A stretch of DNA of 64,000 nucleotides from Hypoxylon rubiginosum (Eukaryota > Ascomycota > Sordariomycetes > Xylariales > Hypoxylaceae), in assembly GCA_902806565.1 (NCBI GenBank), contig CADCXA010000041.1, positions 496,001-560,000 of the forward strand. The letters run 5' to 3'. Below are positions 35,197 through 47,472 of this stretch, one piece after another (position 1 is the first letter of the stretch; each line of letters begins with the position of its first letter). Below the pieces are notes generated by a model. It did no database searches. It saw nothing but the letters and a program-made list of their open reading frames with translations, and had not been told where the DNA came from. Position numbers and translations under genes: made by a program.

Positions 35197-36590
35197 CTAT
35201 GCTGTTAAGTTCGATAGTAGAATACGATGAAATGAAATCCTAAAGCTCTAAGGTCATCATAGAGTGCCGGTGAATTATGTAAGGGAATATTACGGGGGCT
35301 AAGAATTACGGACTTGCTTAGGGTTATCACGGCGACGGACACAGGCCGGTACGGGAGGGTACCTACCTAATTAGCAGGCGGATGAGACGCTCATCCAACG
35401 TCATCCCCGAGTACAACTGCTTTACTTCACATCTGCAGGATTCCACGGTGCGGGAAAAGAGTTGGTTAGAGTAGGCATTTCTCGTGTAACCACCCTACCC
35501 TCCCTACACTTCTGACTCTTGCAGGTGAAATGACCAACCAAATAATTGATAGCAGTCCTACTATTTTCAAGACGAAATGCGACCGTGATCATGCAGTGAC
35601 ACGATCATATAATCTAGGCGAAGTCATATCTTGCAAAAGCAGCATTTTAATATGGGGAACGATGTTCAAGTCCATATCCAGGACCGAGCATGGGAAGATG
35701 CACGGTATTACAGGCCCGGGATATAGCGTCGTATTGCAAAAGGCAAAGGCCGGAAGGATTCAGCCGCAAATTCATTTCAAAATCTGAGATGTTACTAGCG
35801 AATTAGATGGTCTTGTTCAAAAATAACGGCATAAGCTACGGGACACATGTATGGTTTCGTACAACCAAAATAAAGTAATATATGCCCCGATAAATTCTTT
35901 TATTTTTTATAATCCCATAGTCCTGTAGCTCATAGCCCGTAGTTCTATCATATCATAGCTTTCATGTTTGAGTCTTAGAGAGGTGACGATATTCAAGTTA
36001 ATGATTATTTGATATATATATCTCTTATATATATGTAGTATACATAAATATGCATACGAGTTTATGACTTAACGATAGTCTTTAAGATCATTTTGACACC
36101 CCCTTAACCCGCTAATAAAAGCCTGAAGGGTTCTCTGCGGGCTGGCAGGATACGTGAAGGGTTGTTACACAGCATATATCATGGATGGTACTCCAATTTC
36201 GATCATCATAACATTCTATTTAGAATACGACGTCCCTTGTGCGATGAAAGTGGCGAATTGAAGCCACCGTTTCCTCTGAGGCATCATTGACTTCAACCGT
36301 TTCATGCGGGCTAACCGGCCCCCAATGATGACTAGATTGCATACGTCCATTGTGCTACCAATGCCTAAGTACTACCTATCATAGGGCACGTTATAGCGCA
36401 TGGAATTATTGGAGTACCGTAACGGGCAGAGCACCCAACAAGCTTTTACATCCCAACTTTTATTCCCTTATATGAATGACGTTTACCTCAGCGTTTATTA
36501 AAATATCGTCGCAAGCCGGCTGACAAAACGTCTGCGAACTACGGTAAAGTCGCTTAGGTCACCCCTTTTCACGCATCGCGAACTCCGGAC
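35197..36590. other. Divergent intergenic region, mostly empty
   Basis: About 1.4 kb between the membrane protein and the P450, which are transcribed divergently. It contains GGTACCTACCTA near 35357, one doubtful small frame (35530-35787) and an (AT)n-rich stretch near 36010-36060. It must carry both promoters. Confidence 0.45.
35530..35787 (+). CDS. Doubtful small ORF, 85 residues
   Basis: An ATG-to-stop frame preceded by a CTTGCAG acceptor-like signal. The protein has mixed composition, two cysteines, no signal peptide and no motif I recognise. It may be a chance frame or the surviving internal exon of a broken gene, because neighbouring frames give no partner exons. Confidence 0.2.
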   Translation: MTNQIIDSSPTIFKTKCDRDHAVTRSYNLGEVISCKSSILIWGTMFKSISRTEHGKMHGITGPGYSVVLQKAKAGRIQPQIHFKI

Positions 36591-38268
36591 ATGGCCAATA
36601 TTTCATCTCAAATCATTGCCTCTCTAGGCGTCATCTTGCTGATTGTCGTTTCCCGTAAGCTTCTGCAAATCGGGCGACGGCCAGCAGATCTTCCGCCGGG
36701 ACCCCCAACCATACCCATTCTAGGAAACATCCATCTGGTAAGGCTCGATGTTACATTGTATTTGCAGCAGATACTCTACTTGTGCCTCTGCTGACTAGTT
36801 GTAGATGCCTGATCGTGATGTTCACTTGCAGTTCCAGAAGTGGGCGCAGGAGTATGGACCGGTGTACAGCCTGATACTGGGAACTAAAACCATGATCGTT
36901 CTCTCGAACGACCGTGCGATAAAGGACATCATGGACAAGAAAAGCGCTATAAGCAGCGATAGATTAGATATGTATATAGGTCAAAGGATAGCTAGTGGGG
37001 GACTAAGGGTGTTGATGATGGGATACGGACCAACTTGGAGGATGGTTCGGCGGATCATGCACGACCTGCTGAACGTCAATGCCGCGCAGGCCTTCTATCC
37101 TTACCAAGAGCTTGAGATCCAGCAAATGATGTATGATATCCTCAACGATCCCAAAGATTTCGAGCACCACTTTCGTCGATACTCAAATTCCTTAATGACG
37201 ACCACCACTTTTGGTTTCCGAACCTCGAGTTACGAGGACCCTCACTTGAAAGAGCTCATGGTGGTGCTCGAAGAATTTCTCATACTCGCGCAAACGGGCC
37301 TAGCCGCGCTGATGGACTTCCTTCCCGCATTGCAGATGCTTCCGACGTGGATGCTCCCCACGAAGCAGCGCGCCGCGAAAAACCACAAGCGGGAGAAGAT
37401 CCTTTACAGGTATCACTGGGACAAGGCCAAAGCCGAAATATTGTCCTCGGACAAGCCAAACCCCTCTTTCAGCGTGGGTCTCGTTCGAGAACAGAACAAG
37501 CACGGCTTCGACGACGACTTCGCCGCGTATATCACCGGCACGCTCCTGGAAGCGGGGACGGACACGACCGCTAATACTCTAATCTGGTTTGTCTGCGCTA
37601 TGCTCGTCTTCCCCGAAGTGCAACAGCGCGCGAGAGCCGAGTTAGACCGCGTGGTGGGTACCGACAGGGTGCCGACGCCCGAGGACGAGCCAGACTTGCC
37701 GTATATACGCGGGTGCATCAAAGAGTCTCTCCGCTGGAATTCCGTCACCATCATGGGCGCTATACCTCACGCCCTTACACAAGAGGACCACTACATGGGA
37801 TTCCGACTACCGAAAGGATCTGCGCTCGTGAATAACGTCTTCGCGATCCACGCCGACGATGCCCGATACCCGAATCCGCACCAATTTGATCCCGACCGTT
37901 TCAAGGACGACAAGCAGAACTTTTACGACGCGGCCGTCAACCCAGACGTTTCGCAGCGCGACCAGTTCGCGTTCGGGGCCGGACGGCGGATCTGCCCTGG
38001 TATCCACGTGGCGGATCGGAGTCTCTTCCTCGGCATCTCGAGGTTGCTGTGGGGGTTTGACTTCAAGCGGCCGCTCGATAGTAGCGGAGAAGAGATAGTG
38101 CCAAACCCCGCACGAGTCACTCAGGGTTTCCTGGCCGCGCCAGTGTCCTTCAAAGCTGTCATTGCGCCCCGAGATGCAAAACGCGCAGAACTTATCCGTA
38201 ACGACTGGGAGATGGCGAAGCGGAATAATCTCGACTCTGAGACATTGCAATGGAAGGTTAAACAATAG
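36591..38268 (+). CDS. Cytochrome P450 monooxygenase
   Basis: Two exons, 36591-36737 and 36805-38268, with a 67 nt phase-0 intron, give 536 residues. One N-terminal membrane anchor (about residues 7-21) is followed by the proline hinge L-P-P-G-P-P. The I-helix motif A-G-T-D-T-T, the K-helix E-S-L-R-W (ExxR), the P-x-x-F-D-P-D-R-F segment and the haem loop F-A-F-G-A-G-R-R-I-C-P-G (Cys446) are all intact. It is an ER-bound haem-thiolate oxygenase that needs a P450 reductase. It resembles fungal secondary-metabolism P450s of the O-methylsterigmatocystin-oxidoreductase-like group. The substrate is unknown; oxidation of an aromatic product of the nearby ammonia-lyase group is possible. The start codon and intron position are typical. 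It is followed by a Zn2Cys6 regulator gene, which supports a cluster setting. Confidence 0.93.
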
Positions 38269-39470
38269 ACATCTAGGTAGTTAGCTGTATTAGATATTAC
38301 AGTTTTAGCCATATACTTGGAATGTTATAAGGGGTGTCAGGTTCGATTCCTATCAGCGCTATCTGGCTGTTCCCTTTTTTCTCATGTCAATGAATTAGCT
38401 TCAATGACCATTAGCTTATTAATTATGCCATGATCTAAAAACTTGATGACATAATATTCCATATGCCCTATAACTGCGCCTTAACTGCCTATAATACAGG
38501 GACCTAAGTGCTGGAGGTCACAGATAAACTCAACCGTGGCTCAGCAATGCCTCGGCAATGGCTCAACAACAGCTTCGCGTATACCTAAGTAAATACTAGA
38601 ATCAATAAGTAACAATTACAATTGAATTGAAATTGAGTTGCATTTGAAGGATACTTGAGAATGTGGTAAAAGGTTAGGTATTCTGTAAGGTCTTTGAACC
38701 ATGGCTCAACCGTAGCTCAGCTGTGCTACTACCCCCGCTATAACTACAGTGAGTTATAGCGCATACCCTCTATAACTTAATATTATGTCATCAATTTTTA
38801 GAGTTTTGACCGGTTTGGCAGTTTTGGGTGATATGGCCAGCCGTCTTATGTCCCTGCTAAAGCCGATCCACTGTTCCCCCCAAATTCCAAGCTCTTTCCT
38901 ATCTTAATTCGGGTACCAGCTCCCATGGAAAAAAAAAACCACGACACGATAGCCCTCGTAAACTCGTAAACTCGGGCATGGACGTAATGGTTAGCTTTCA
39001 GGCCGGTGACGGGGATCCGATTTCCAAGACCGGTGTTAGCCAGCCGCCGCCGACGACAACGGCGCAGAACAGCGCTTCCAGTCAATCAAAGCAGTCAAGG
39101 AAATAACTTTTATTTGAATTGTATAAGACCAATCCAAATATTTGAATATTTACAATTGATTGAGGCTATTCCCGACCGGTCTAATTATCTGACCAATAGG
39201 AAGGCTTCCAGGGCCAATGGACCCATATTAAAAGCCAAACCACCAAAAATCATCGTGACATTTGTTATCGATAACCTATTTATAGGTACATATACTCATT
39301 TTACCATACTGTATTAAGTAATTAGTGGGTCTAAATATACGTCATTTTCGACCGGTTAATCAATCAATTATATAAAAAATCTAATTGGTCCCGATAAATT
39401 TCTAGAATTCTCTGATTGGGCAGTCTGAACCAAGTCAAATGTCAATCGAACCAATCATGTGATTGATTGA
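38269..39470. other. Intergenic with tRNA-like fragment and hidden 5' exon
   Basis: About 1.2 kb between the P450 and the regulator. It holds a tRNA-like 3' fragment (38337-38375). The stretch at 38540-38720 repeats short GGCTCAGC/GGCTCAAC words. The missing first exon of the regulator is probably here. An ATG at 38978 opens a 42-codon frame that could be it. Confidence 0.4.
38337..38375 (+). pseudogene. tRNA 3'-fragment-like pol III remnant
   Basis: A perfect B-box (GGTTCGATTCC) lies in a T-arm-like context, followed by an AGCGCTA acceptor-like half and a T6 run. Upstream (38288-38305) CTGTA/TACAG could form an anticodon-like stem, but with an 8 nt loop, and no matching acceptor is present. 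It is likely a decayed tRNA or tRNA-derived repeat. Confidence 0.35.
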
Positions 39471-41848
39471 TTGGAAGCGCTGGCGCAGAATGCCGGCCGG
39501 AAGAAAGGTACAAGTTGTGCTCGATGTCGCCGACAGAAGATTCGCTGCGATGACAACGTCCCGTCGTGCGGGAACTGTACCAGGGCCGGCCAGGTCTGCA
39601 TCCGCACACGCCTCGGTAACAACCAGGATGTCATCAGGTACAAGAAATGGGAATGCAATGAGGTCGTGTTTCGTGAGTCATAGGCTAACCACATCTCACC
39701 TCGTCCAGTCATCTCAACTATACCGAGGCACGTTTGAGGCTTCTTGAAGATACTCTGCGTCGCGTAGCTCCTGATGAGCTCGCGAAATTAGCAGTTGTTC
39801 CTAGGCCTACACTCGACACGGGAGCCGCCTATGTTCCTGACGCGCCAACTATTGGTCAAGCCAAGCCATCTAATGAACTACACGATGCCATTGAAAATTC
39901 AGGTATTGAACTGAGAACCCAGAACTCATATGATACTCGACCCCAGCACGAAACCCCGTCTGGCGGCGATGGCATTATCAATAGCCCATCAACTTCGACA
40001 CAAATTGGACCTAGCGACCCCCTGGCTCATGAAGTCGGCCTCCTCTCGCTTGCAAATTCTAGGGAGTCCAAGTACCTCGGACCTTCATCTGGTGTTCCAT
40101 TTGCTCGCTTGATATTCTCGGCAATTCCTCAGTCACAAGGACTAGCGACCAGCTGGGTGACATCTGGAGCTGTTAGATCACAAGGCATAACACAAGCCCA
40201 GCCTTTCCCGCTAAACTGGACTTCAGAAGTGGACCTGCAGCATTTCGTGGATGCTTACTTTGAGACGCACCATCCACTTCACCCTTTCTTGGACGAAGAT
40301 GCCATCTCCGACCGTCTTGAACTTCTCTACACCAAGCAATCCTCTACCTTGAATCCGCAGCAGATGCCGCAACTATCCGAAATTGAATCTGCCATGTCTC
40401 CAATGCACTCTGTTCAGTTATTTCTGATAATTGCACTGGGTGCGCGTATTTTAGAGACGCGACTATCAGAATACTTCTCGTCTGAAAGATATTTCGCCAC
40501 CGCACAGGCTCACATCGAGACTCTTAGATTGCCATTGCATGATACTGCCGAAGGTTTGCAGGTTATGCTTCTGCTTACATTGTCGAGTTTCTATTTCGAG
40601 AATGGTCCGAATGCATGGTTCTTGAACTCGAATATCATCGCTAGTTGCCTAGATCTAGGGTTCCAAAGACGCTGGGTAGAGGCTTGCGTACCGGGAACGT
40701 CACCCGAGGAACATAAGCGCAACATCCACCGCAAGAACATTAGGAGCGCAATATTCTGGTCTGCATACTCGATTGAAAGAAACTTATCTGTCGTACTAGG
40801 TCGTCCGCTGACACTCCGCGACGAAGCCATCGACGTCGAATTTCCTGGTGAGGGAACCCTCTCGTACGAACAACACGGGGGCGCGATAAGTCCAGATAGT
40901 GACCATTCTACGGAGAACGGGTTCAAAAGGCCACGAATAGATGGTCACCAATATGCAGCCGCACACTACTCATTCCGCCTAGACAGGATTGTTGCGGAGA
41001 TCAAACTCATGCTCCATCGCGTTGTTAATCTCCCCGATCGTTTCCCGTGGCCGACGGACCTGATAAGGTGGCAAAAAGAGGCGCACGCAGCTTGTGATTC
41101 TCTTCTCGACGAAGTCCTCACTCATCTCAAGTGGCGGTGCCGTCGCAGCACTACTGATATTACTATCCGAAGCCTCGAACTTAAGTATCATCACAACCTC
41201 ATGCTTCTTCACAGGCCATCGCCTGCAATCCCCCATCCAACTATTGATTCATGGAAAACTTGTTACAGTAGCGCTGTGAAGACGATTATGATCTACTCCG
41301 ATCTTCACCGATTCTCCAAACTTACCAACAGCTGGCTGACTGCACATACCGTGTTCGTCAGTGGCATTACATTCGTCTACTGCCTCTGGGCCCAGCCTCA
41401 AATCAAGAATGAGACTTCGCTAAGCATGTTCATAAGAAATACTGCCGCCTGCATAACTCTTCTCAACTTCCTTGGGAGGACCTGGAGCGTAGCGGCAGAT
41501 TCCGTCGGGAAGTTTGAACGACTCGTGCACATGACCACCCAAGCTTGGCAGGCTGGGGATACTAATTCTAGCACGGCGGTACTGGGAGTTCAAGATACAC
41601 CTGTTGCACAGAATCCTCCTTCGCAGCAGCCACCACAAAGTGGGCATAGCCGTGAAATTTCAGAAGCGATATCTACCTCTGGGAATATCGACGAATATTC
41701 CATAAACGAGGATAGGAATGAATTTGGGTTTGAACCAACATCATTTTATACCGAGCTCGGAGATATGAGCTCCTGGTTTGACCTTGATTGGATTTTGAGT
41801 ATGAATACCGGCCCTTCTGGGGAGGTTATATCATATCCTGTCCCCTGA
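39471..41848 (+). CDS. Zn2Cys6 transcription factor with fungal MHR domain (5' end unresolved)
   Basis: The cysteine cluster C-A-R-C-R-R-Q-K-I-R-C-D and C-G-N-C-T-R-A-G-Q-V-C is encoded up to 39637. A 71 nt intron (39638-39708; GCTAAC branch, CCAG) joins it to 39709-41848, giving the linker S-H-L-N-Y-T-E-A-R-L-R-L-L-E-D, a normal coiled-coil dimerisation element. The rest carries the fungal transcription factor middle homology region and an acidic, Gln/Ser-rich C-terminus of about 720 residues in total. An in-frame stop lies at 39468 and no ATG precedes the cysteines in frame, so a short upstream exon must be spliced on, probably at CAG|AAT after 39488. Being next to the P450, it is a candidate pathway regulator of the cluster. 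Its DNA site is unknown. Confidence 0.85.
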
Positions 41849-42525
41849 ATGGTATCGAATAACAGTCAACCTTGTAAAACACTGCACCTGCCCAGGTATC
41901 TATGACGGATCTATTATTTATTCGACATCATAACCTGTTGAAAATACGGCGTCTCTTCTTATGAGAATTCAGCCACTTACAATCGCGACCACTCTGCATA
42001 CGCCAATATCCGGAATGTCCTGAACCGCGGCATCTGTCAGGGGTGCTTGTTCAAAGAACTCTAGGAGTGTGCCAGCACCCCCTACCTCTGTTACGAAAGC
42101 GTTCACGAATAGGATACCTTGGGAAATGCTAGTTGTCTTGATGCCTCTGTTAGTTGAATTTATGATTCTTTTCATTCCCCCTTTATAACACAAAGCAATA
42201 TCGGGCTGATCCCGTCTTGGCGGCAAATCTGAGATCGGACTGATCCGACTATACCGGCATAATTCCCGATTCCACAATCATGTCTCTAATCTTTTGATCT
42301 TCTACTAATTTTTCAATTAGTCACACCATCTGACATGTCTGTACAATGAGACTTGACTAATTAGCGTTGATTAAGACCATGTCGTTCAGAGGGATGCGCA
42401 TCCCTTTTCAAACTTGTTACACGACCTATTTGCAGTGGTCGTCTACGCAACTCGGACTATCAGTTTTACCATGTTGTATTTAAATACGCTTATTTATATA
42501 TACCTATATATATTTTCTTATCGTT
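41849..42525. other. Intergenic between convergent genes, no gene seen
   Basis: About 680 bp with scattered short frames and an A/T-rich right end. Nothing recognised. Confidence 0.5.
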
Positions 42526-45500
42526 TTATCCCCGAGTTGCTTGCTTAGAAATCTCCCTCCTAATCTCCTCGAGGGAGATGTGCCACTCCTTTGCCAGCGC
42601 CTCCTTCCACGCCTCTGCCGCGACCTTTCTGCCGCCGCTCTCGTCGTCGTAGCAGATTTCCAAGATGCTCCCGTCGCCCTCCGTCGGCCGCACCTCCCTA
42701 GGCACCGGCGCGCTCTTCGCCCTCGGCCCCACGTACGTGGCTGCCCCCTGCGGCGGGATCCGCAGCCACCGGTGCCTAGCGCTGCACACGGTGACCTCGG
42801 CGCCCGAGTCGGGGGGCCGGCGCAGCCGCGAGAGGCAGTCCGGGCAGAGTTCCATGTTGGAGCAGTACACGCAGTGGTAGAAGTCACCGCTGAACTCGGA
42901 CGTGTTCTCGCACTCCTTACCGTCGGGGGTGCGCCCGTCACAGCTCCAGACGTTGATCCCGTCCGTGTACTTCTGCTGGAGCGTAGATAGACGGGTGCAA
43001 AGGAGGCCGTGCGCCGCGGCGGTTAGTTTATCCCCTTCGCCTTGGCCTTCGGATCGCTCCACGTCGGTGTGGTCGTCATCCGCCTCCGGCCCGGGTTTAG
43101 TCCCAGCAGTATCCATGAGGGAGGAGACGTGCGCTTCAGCAGCTTCGATGCGTTGGAGTTGCTGCGAAAAGCCTGGGGCCTTGTTTCTGGCGACTCGGAT
43201 TGTTTCCCCGGCCAGCTTAGTGACCATATCTAATAGCCGTTCCTTGTCGACGCCGTCGCTTCCCGCGACGTCCTCGGGGTCGAAGCGCAGCGCGTCGGTG
43301 ACAAGATCCGGCTGGCCTAGAAAAGATAGGGCAACGGCCGCGTTCTCGAAGTCTTGATACTGCTCTAGCGTCTTTTGTAAGACCAAAAACCCCATCCTGT
43401 CGTTCTGGGGAATATCATCCGAGAGGATCTGCAATGCCTGTTTCATCCGCCGCGCGAGCACCGCCCTAGCCTGTTCCTTGTCGCCGTGCAGCGCATACAC
43501 CGTACCTAGAAATCCAACCGCGTCGTTAAAGTACACGTCGGAGTCGGCGCCCTCTGTCAGCTTGGTTAGCGCGCCGACGTGATCCAGATGGTCACCGTCT
43601 AGCATTTCTTGGAAATAATGCTGCGACAGCGCCGTGGTAGCATCTAGTCGGGCCATGAAGGCGTTGCGCCCGCCGACGTTGGAGAGTAGGTTGTAGCTTT
43701 CTCTCCACAGCCGCAGAGCCTCGCTGACAGCTTCAGTACCATCGGGTGATACTTTATATCTGTATGCTGCGATACCCCGGTCGTAGAGGAGCACTCCGCG
43801 TGCTTCATCCTCGGCGTAGATAGCATCCCCGATCATCTCGGCGGTACGGTCATCATTCGAGGTGGGCATCGCCGTCGCTGCCTCCATAGCGCGTACGATT
43901 GCCTTGAGGAGTTCAGGTTCCCCTTTTGCCACGGTGAACATCTTGAAGACGATATCATCGTGGTCGACATCACGCGCAATCATCTTTAAAATGCTGGACA
44001 TCGTTCCATCCTCGCCCTCCCTAGCTAATGTGCTCCTTAACAACTGCCGCGTCGCCTCTACATCGGATAAACCCAGGCCAGCCTTCAGATAGCCCAGCTG
44101 TCCCTGCCTTGCCTGTACTGGGTCCTTACTCTGGCATGCTAACAGGTAGTGCTCTGCCGCCTTCTGCACATCGCCCGCATCATAAGCATATAGTCCTAAG
44201 AGCAGATGCAGCTCCACAATATCCTTGTCTTCCGGTTTGGGCATGGCACCTTCTCGCTCTGCCTCCTTCAGCGCCAACTCCACTTGCACGATGGCCTCCT
44301 GCGTCCGGTCCTGGCCAAAATACGTCTTCGCCAAGCCGCGGTGGCATAGCCAGCTAGAGTTTTCCTTTTCAACGGCGCGCCGGTAGAGCGACAGGACGGT
44401 GTCGGCCTTTGAGTTCTGCGAGAACGAGACTTCGGCGAGACGTTCGTACCAAAGCGAGTTGAGCTCAGAGTCCGGAAGCCCTAGGAAGTCCTGGCACCAG
44501 GTGCTCACGCGGTCCCAGTCGATCTCGTCGAAGGAGTCGACAGATCCGGATGTCTCCGGATGCTGGATCTTCTTGTCCTGTTTCCAACGAATGGTCAGCG
44601 TAATTCTACCGAGGTCGGGGCTCGGAACGGGGGAAGACTCACTATCCCCATAAACTCATGGATCCAGCCATAAGCGTTATGGACTGGCCAGCTCCTCTTT
44701 CTCAAAAGCCCCTCGACGACAATTTTCACGAGCTCTTTCAAAAAGCCTCTCGTCGGGCTGCCAGGCCGCTGCACCTCATCCCGCCACTTCTTGTCCAGCT
44801 TTCGCACAACGGCCGAGTCCATCAACCACTTCTGCACGTCCTCCAGCTCGTTCACCAACCACCGCATCTGCTCGAAGCTCTCCCTGTGGCGCAAGAATAC
44901 CTGTCCGTCTTTGAAGACCTTATACAAGTTTTCACCAATATCAAACCGCTCCGCCGGTGTCAGGTCACCCTTTTCCTCGTCCTCGAGCTGGCGTAGACGG
45001 CCTATGTGGTAGGGTAGCCAGCTAATTAAGTACGTTCCGATCGCTTTGGTCTGCTCTCTGGGCTCCCTTCCCAGGTACTCAAATGTGCGGACAACAACGG
45101 TATGGTTCGCCTCAAACTCGTCAACGGTGATGGCTGCCTGGCTACTGCTATGCAGGCCGCCGTGAGGGGAGGCGGCGTCGAAGTCAAACTTGAAATTTTC
45201 CCGGATCGCCTTATGGGCGAGATCCCAAAGGAAGTGACCGCAGAGCTCCTGGTCCACGTTATTGATGGTGATGGTCATGCTAATAGTTGAGCGTTCCTTG
45301 GAGTGCAATGATTTACCCGGCATGTCTTTGTCCATCTGTAGGTAGTCCTTGACGCCATCTTGGCCGTAGACATAACCGTCCTTGAGTTTTAGGACGGCCG
45401 AGTATTTATTTTTGATGATGAACTGCAGGGATGCAAGGGACTCTGTGCCAGAATAGAGGAACTTTCATGCTATTAGTTATCTCTGCGCTGCCAGATCCGG

Positions 45501-47472
45501 AGTGGAAGAGCTCACCATAGCAGCCTCGAGCTGTTCTAACGTCATAGCCTCGTTACAAAACAAAACCCACTTCAGCAGCTCGTTCAGCTCGTTGATTTCA
45601 TCTGCCGTTAGCGACCGCTGCAGGCTCTTAATGGCCCCCTCGTGGCTACTCAACGGCTGGTCTAGCATGCGGTCTAACTCCCGGGCCGTGGTGCGTGTGC
45701 TCAATAGGCGGATTACGTCGTCAAGGCCAAACTGCAGGCGAGAATAGCTTCCCTTCACATTCTGCGGCAACTTGTCGATAATCTTGTCACGCGCCCTCCG
45801 CTGGTCGGAGTCGGGTTTTGCGTGCTCCAGCATGCCCCGCTTGGTGAGCGCCTCGTCGATTACAATGCGCATATCCGGCACGTTGTGCTCTTCCATTTGG
45901 ATTCTCAGCGCGCTGCTCATCACGACACCTCCCGGCCTGGTAGTAAATTGGTCTTCCGTGCCGCTCACCAGCACGCGCACCCGCTCACCTGATTCCTCCG
46001 ACAGCTTAGGGCCAAAGACGAATTTGAGCAGCATCCCGGTCTGCCTGTCGGGGAGATTCTCCATTCCGTCAAATATGAGGTAGTACGTAGCACTCGACCC
46101 GGGCGTTCCGATCTTCAGCTCCTCCCATAGTGTGTCTAGAGTCTCGAGGCTCGCCGAGCGGCGGAACACGCCGGGCCCAGCGTCGCAGGCCTTGCCGAGC
46201 GGTTTTAGAACGGTGGCGTCGACACGCGCGATCTGGAACGCCATGTACTTTAGGGCCGACTGCACGGGAGTTTTCTCGTCGTCGTTCTTTTTCGTGCTGG
46301 TCGGGAAGAAGTAGTGCGCCACGTACGTGCGCCCCTTCTGCTCCTCAAGCCGTTTTGTGATGAGTGCGCTGGCCGAGGTCTTACCAGAGGATGCGGGTCC
46401 TGACAAGAGGAGAACATTGGAGGTCTCCTTGTCCTTATTGGATGCCGTCCAAGCGGTGTAAGCATCGTGCTCCCAGATCCAGGATCCCGTGCGGTTGAGG
46501 CACCTCTCGTAGATATTAGTACACGTCTGTGTGGTGTTGGTATCTAGTCGCACTGTTGCTGGTACGCCAAGGGTATCGCGGATCTTGATGAGCGTCCTGC
46601 TGCGGTCGACGTCGTCTCTGAAGACCTGCACGTCCTTCTGCGTTTCCTGTACCAACTGGTGCGTCTCCTCGGTCGTCTTTGCAAAAACAATAAACTTCTC
46701 GAGGAACATTGCAATATCGTGCCGGGTTTCGACCACTACCGCGAGCGTCACAGTTCCCTCGACGTCACGTTGCTGTTGGAGTACCCGCTTGAGCTCGGTC
46801 ATCTCGGCGCTCAAGCCCGAGTCCTCGTCGAAGACAGACTTGATCTTTTTTAGGAGGCGGTCTCGCTTGCGGCCCTGCCGATATTTAACAACATGGGCAC
46901 AGAGCTTGACGAGGCTGACCATGACAAGGTGGATCTTCTGGATGAGCAAGGGGTCGACGTTGTTCATCGACGTGTAGATTTGGAACTGGGAGAGTGCCGA
47001 AGATACCTTACCGAAGACTTGGTCGATGGCGTCATTATAGCCTTGGATAGCCACGGGAATATCAAACACGAAGCAGAGCGCGGCGCTGGCTATATTGGCT
47101 GCTGATGAAGGGATGGGGATCTGGAAGCGTTAGCGGCCATAGGGGTAAGCTGTGGAATTCCACACATACAAACGAAGAAGCCTGGGAAGCAGCCCCGACA
47201 AGCATTTTCAAGTACTTGAGCGACTTGAGTCCCACGATTTTCGCCTTCTCCCACTTGCCCTCCTCCTCTCCATCGATGCCATATGACGCTTTGCCAGCGC
47301 CCTCAATCTTCTTCTGCACATCATCAAATCCCTTCACGTCGCCTCTCTGCAGTGACTCGCCGCATATCTCCTCGAATGCCTTGGCTGCATCAGCCCATAG
47401 CTCCTTTACAGACACCTCTCCCCCAGCCGGCTTCCTTTCCACCGGTGAGTCTGCCGGTTGTTGGCCCTTCAT
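42526..47472 (-). CDS. NLR-like STAND protein: Goodbye-NACHT-TPR-ZZ zinc finger
   Basis: Four exons (47472-47170, 47120-45516, 45461-44643, 44577-42526), introns of 49, 54 and 65 nt, all phase 0, give 1592 residues. The N-terminus (about 1-150) reads like the fungal STAND Goodbye domain. A coiled region follows. The nucleotide-binding domain has G-P-A-S-S-G-K-T at 342-349 and a Walker B strand Y-L-I-F-D-G-M near 440. A helical winged part leads into about 270 residues from exon 3, then TPR-like helix pairs (about 950-1350). At the C-terminus a ZZ-type finger has Cys1455, Cys1465, Cys1478, Cys1481, Cys1487, Cys1490 and Cys1507/His1511. Fungal NLRs act in non-self recognition and cell death in the cytosol. 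The combination with a terminal ZZ finger is notable. High G+C in third positions suggests a long-resident gene. Confidence 0.85.

Noticed and set aside
39463..39747. 94-codon frame overlapping the zinc-cluster exon
   Set aside because: It is in another frame from the Zn2Cys6 motif and has no recognisable feature. It does not solve the missing start codon.
42504..42990. Frames of 145-149 codons on both strands over the 3' end of the NLR-like gene
   Set aside because: Their composition is Arg/Pro/Ala-rich with no family features. The minus-strand frame with the ZZ cysteine pattern is the real one.
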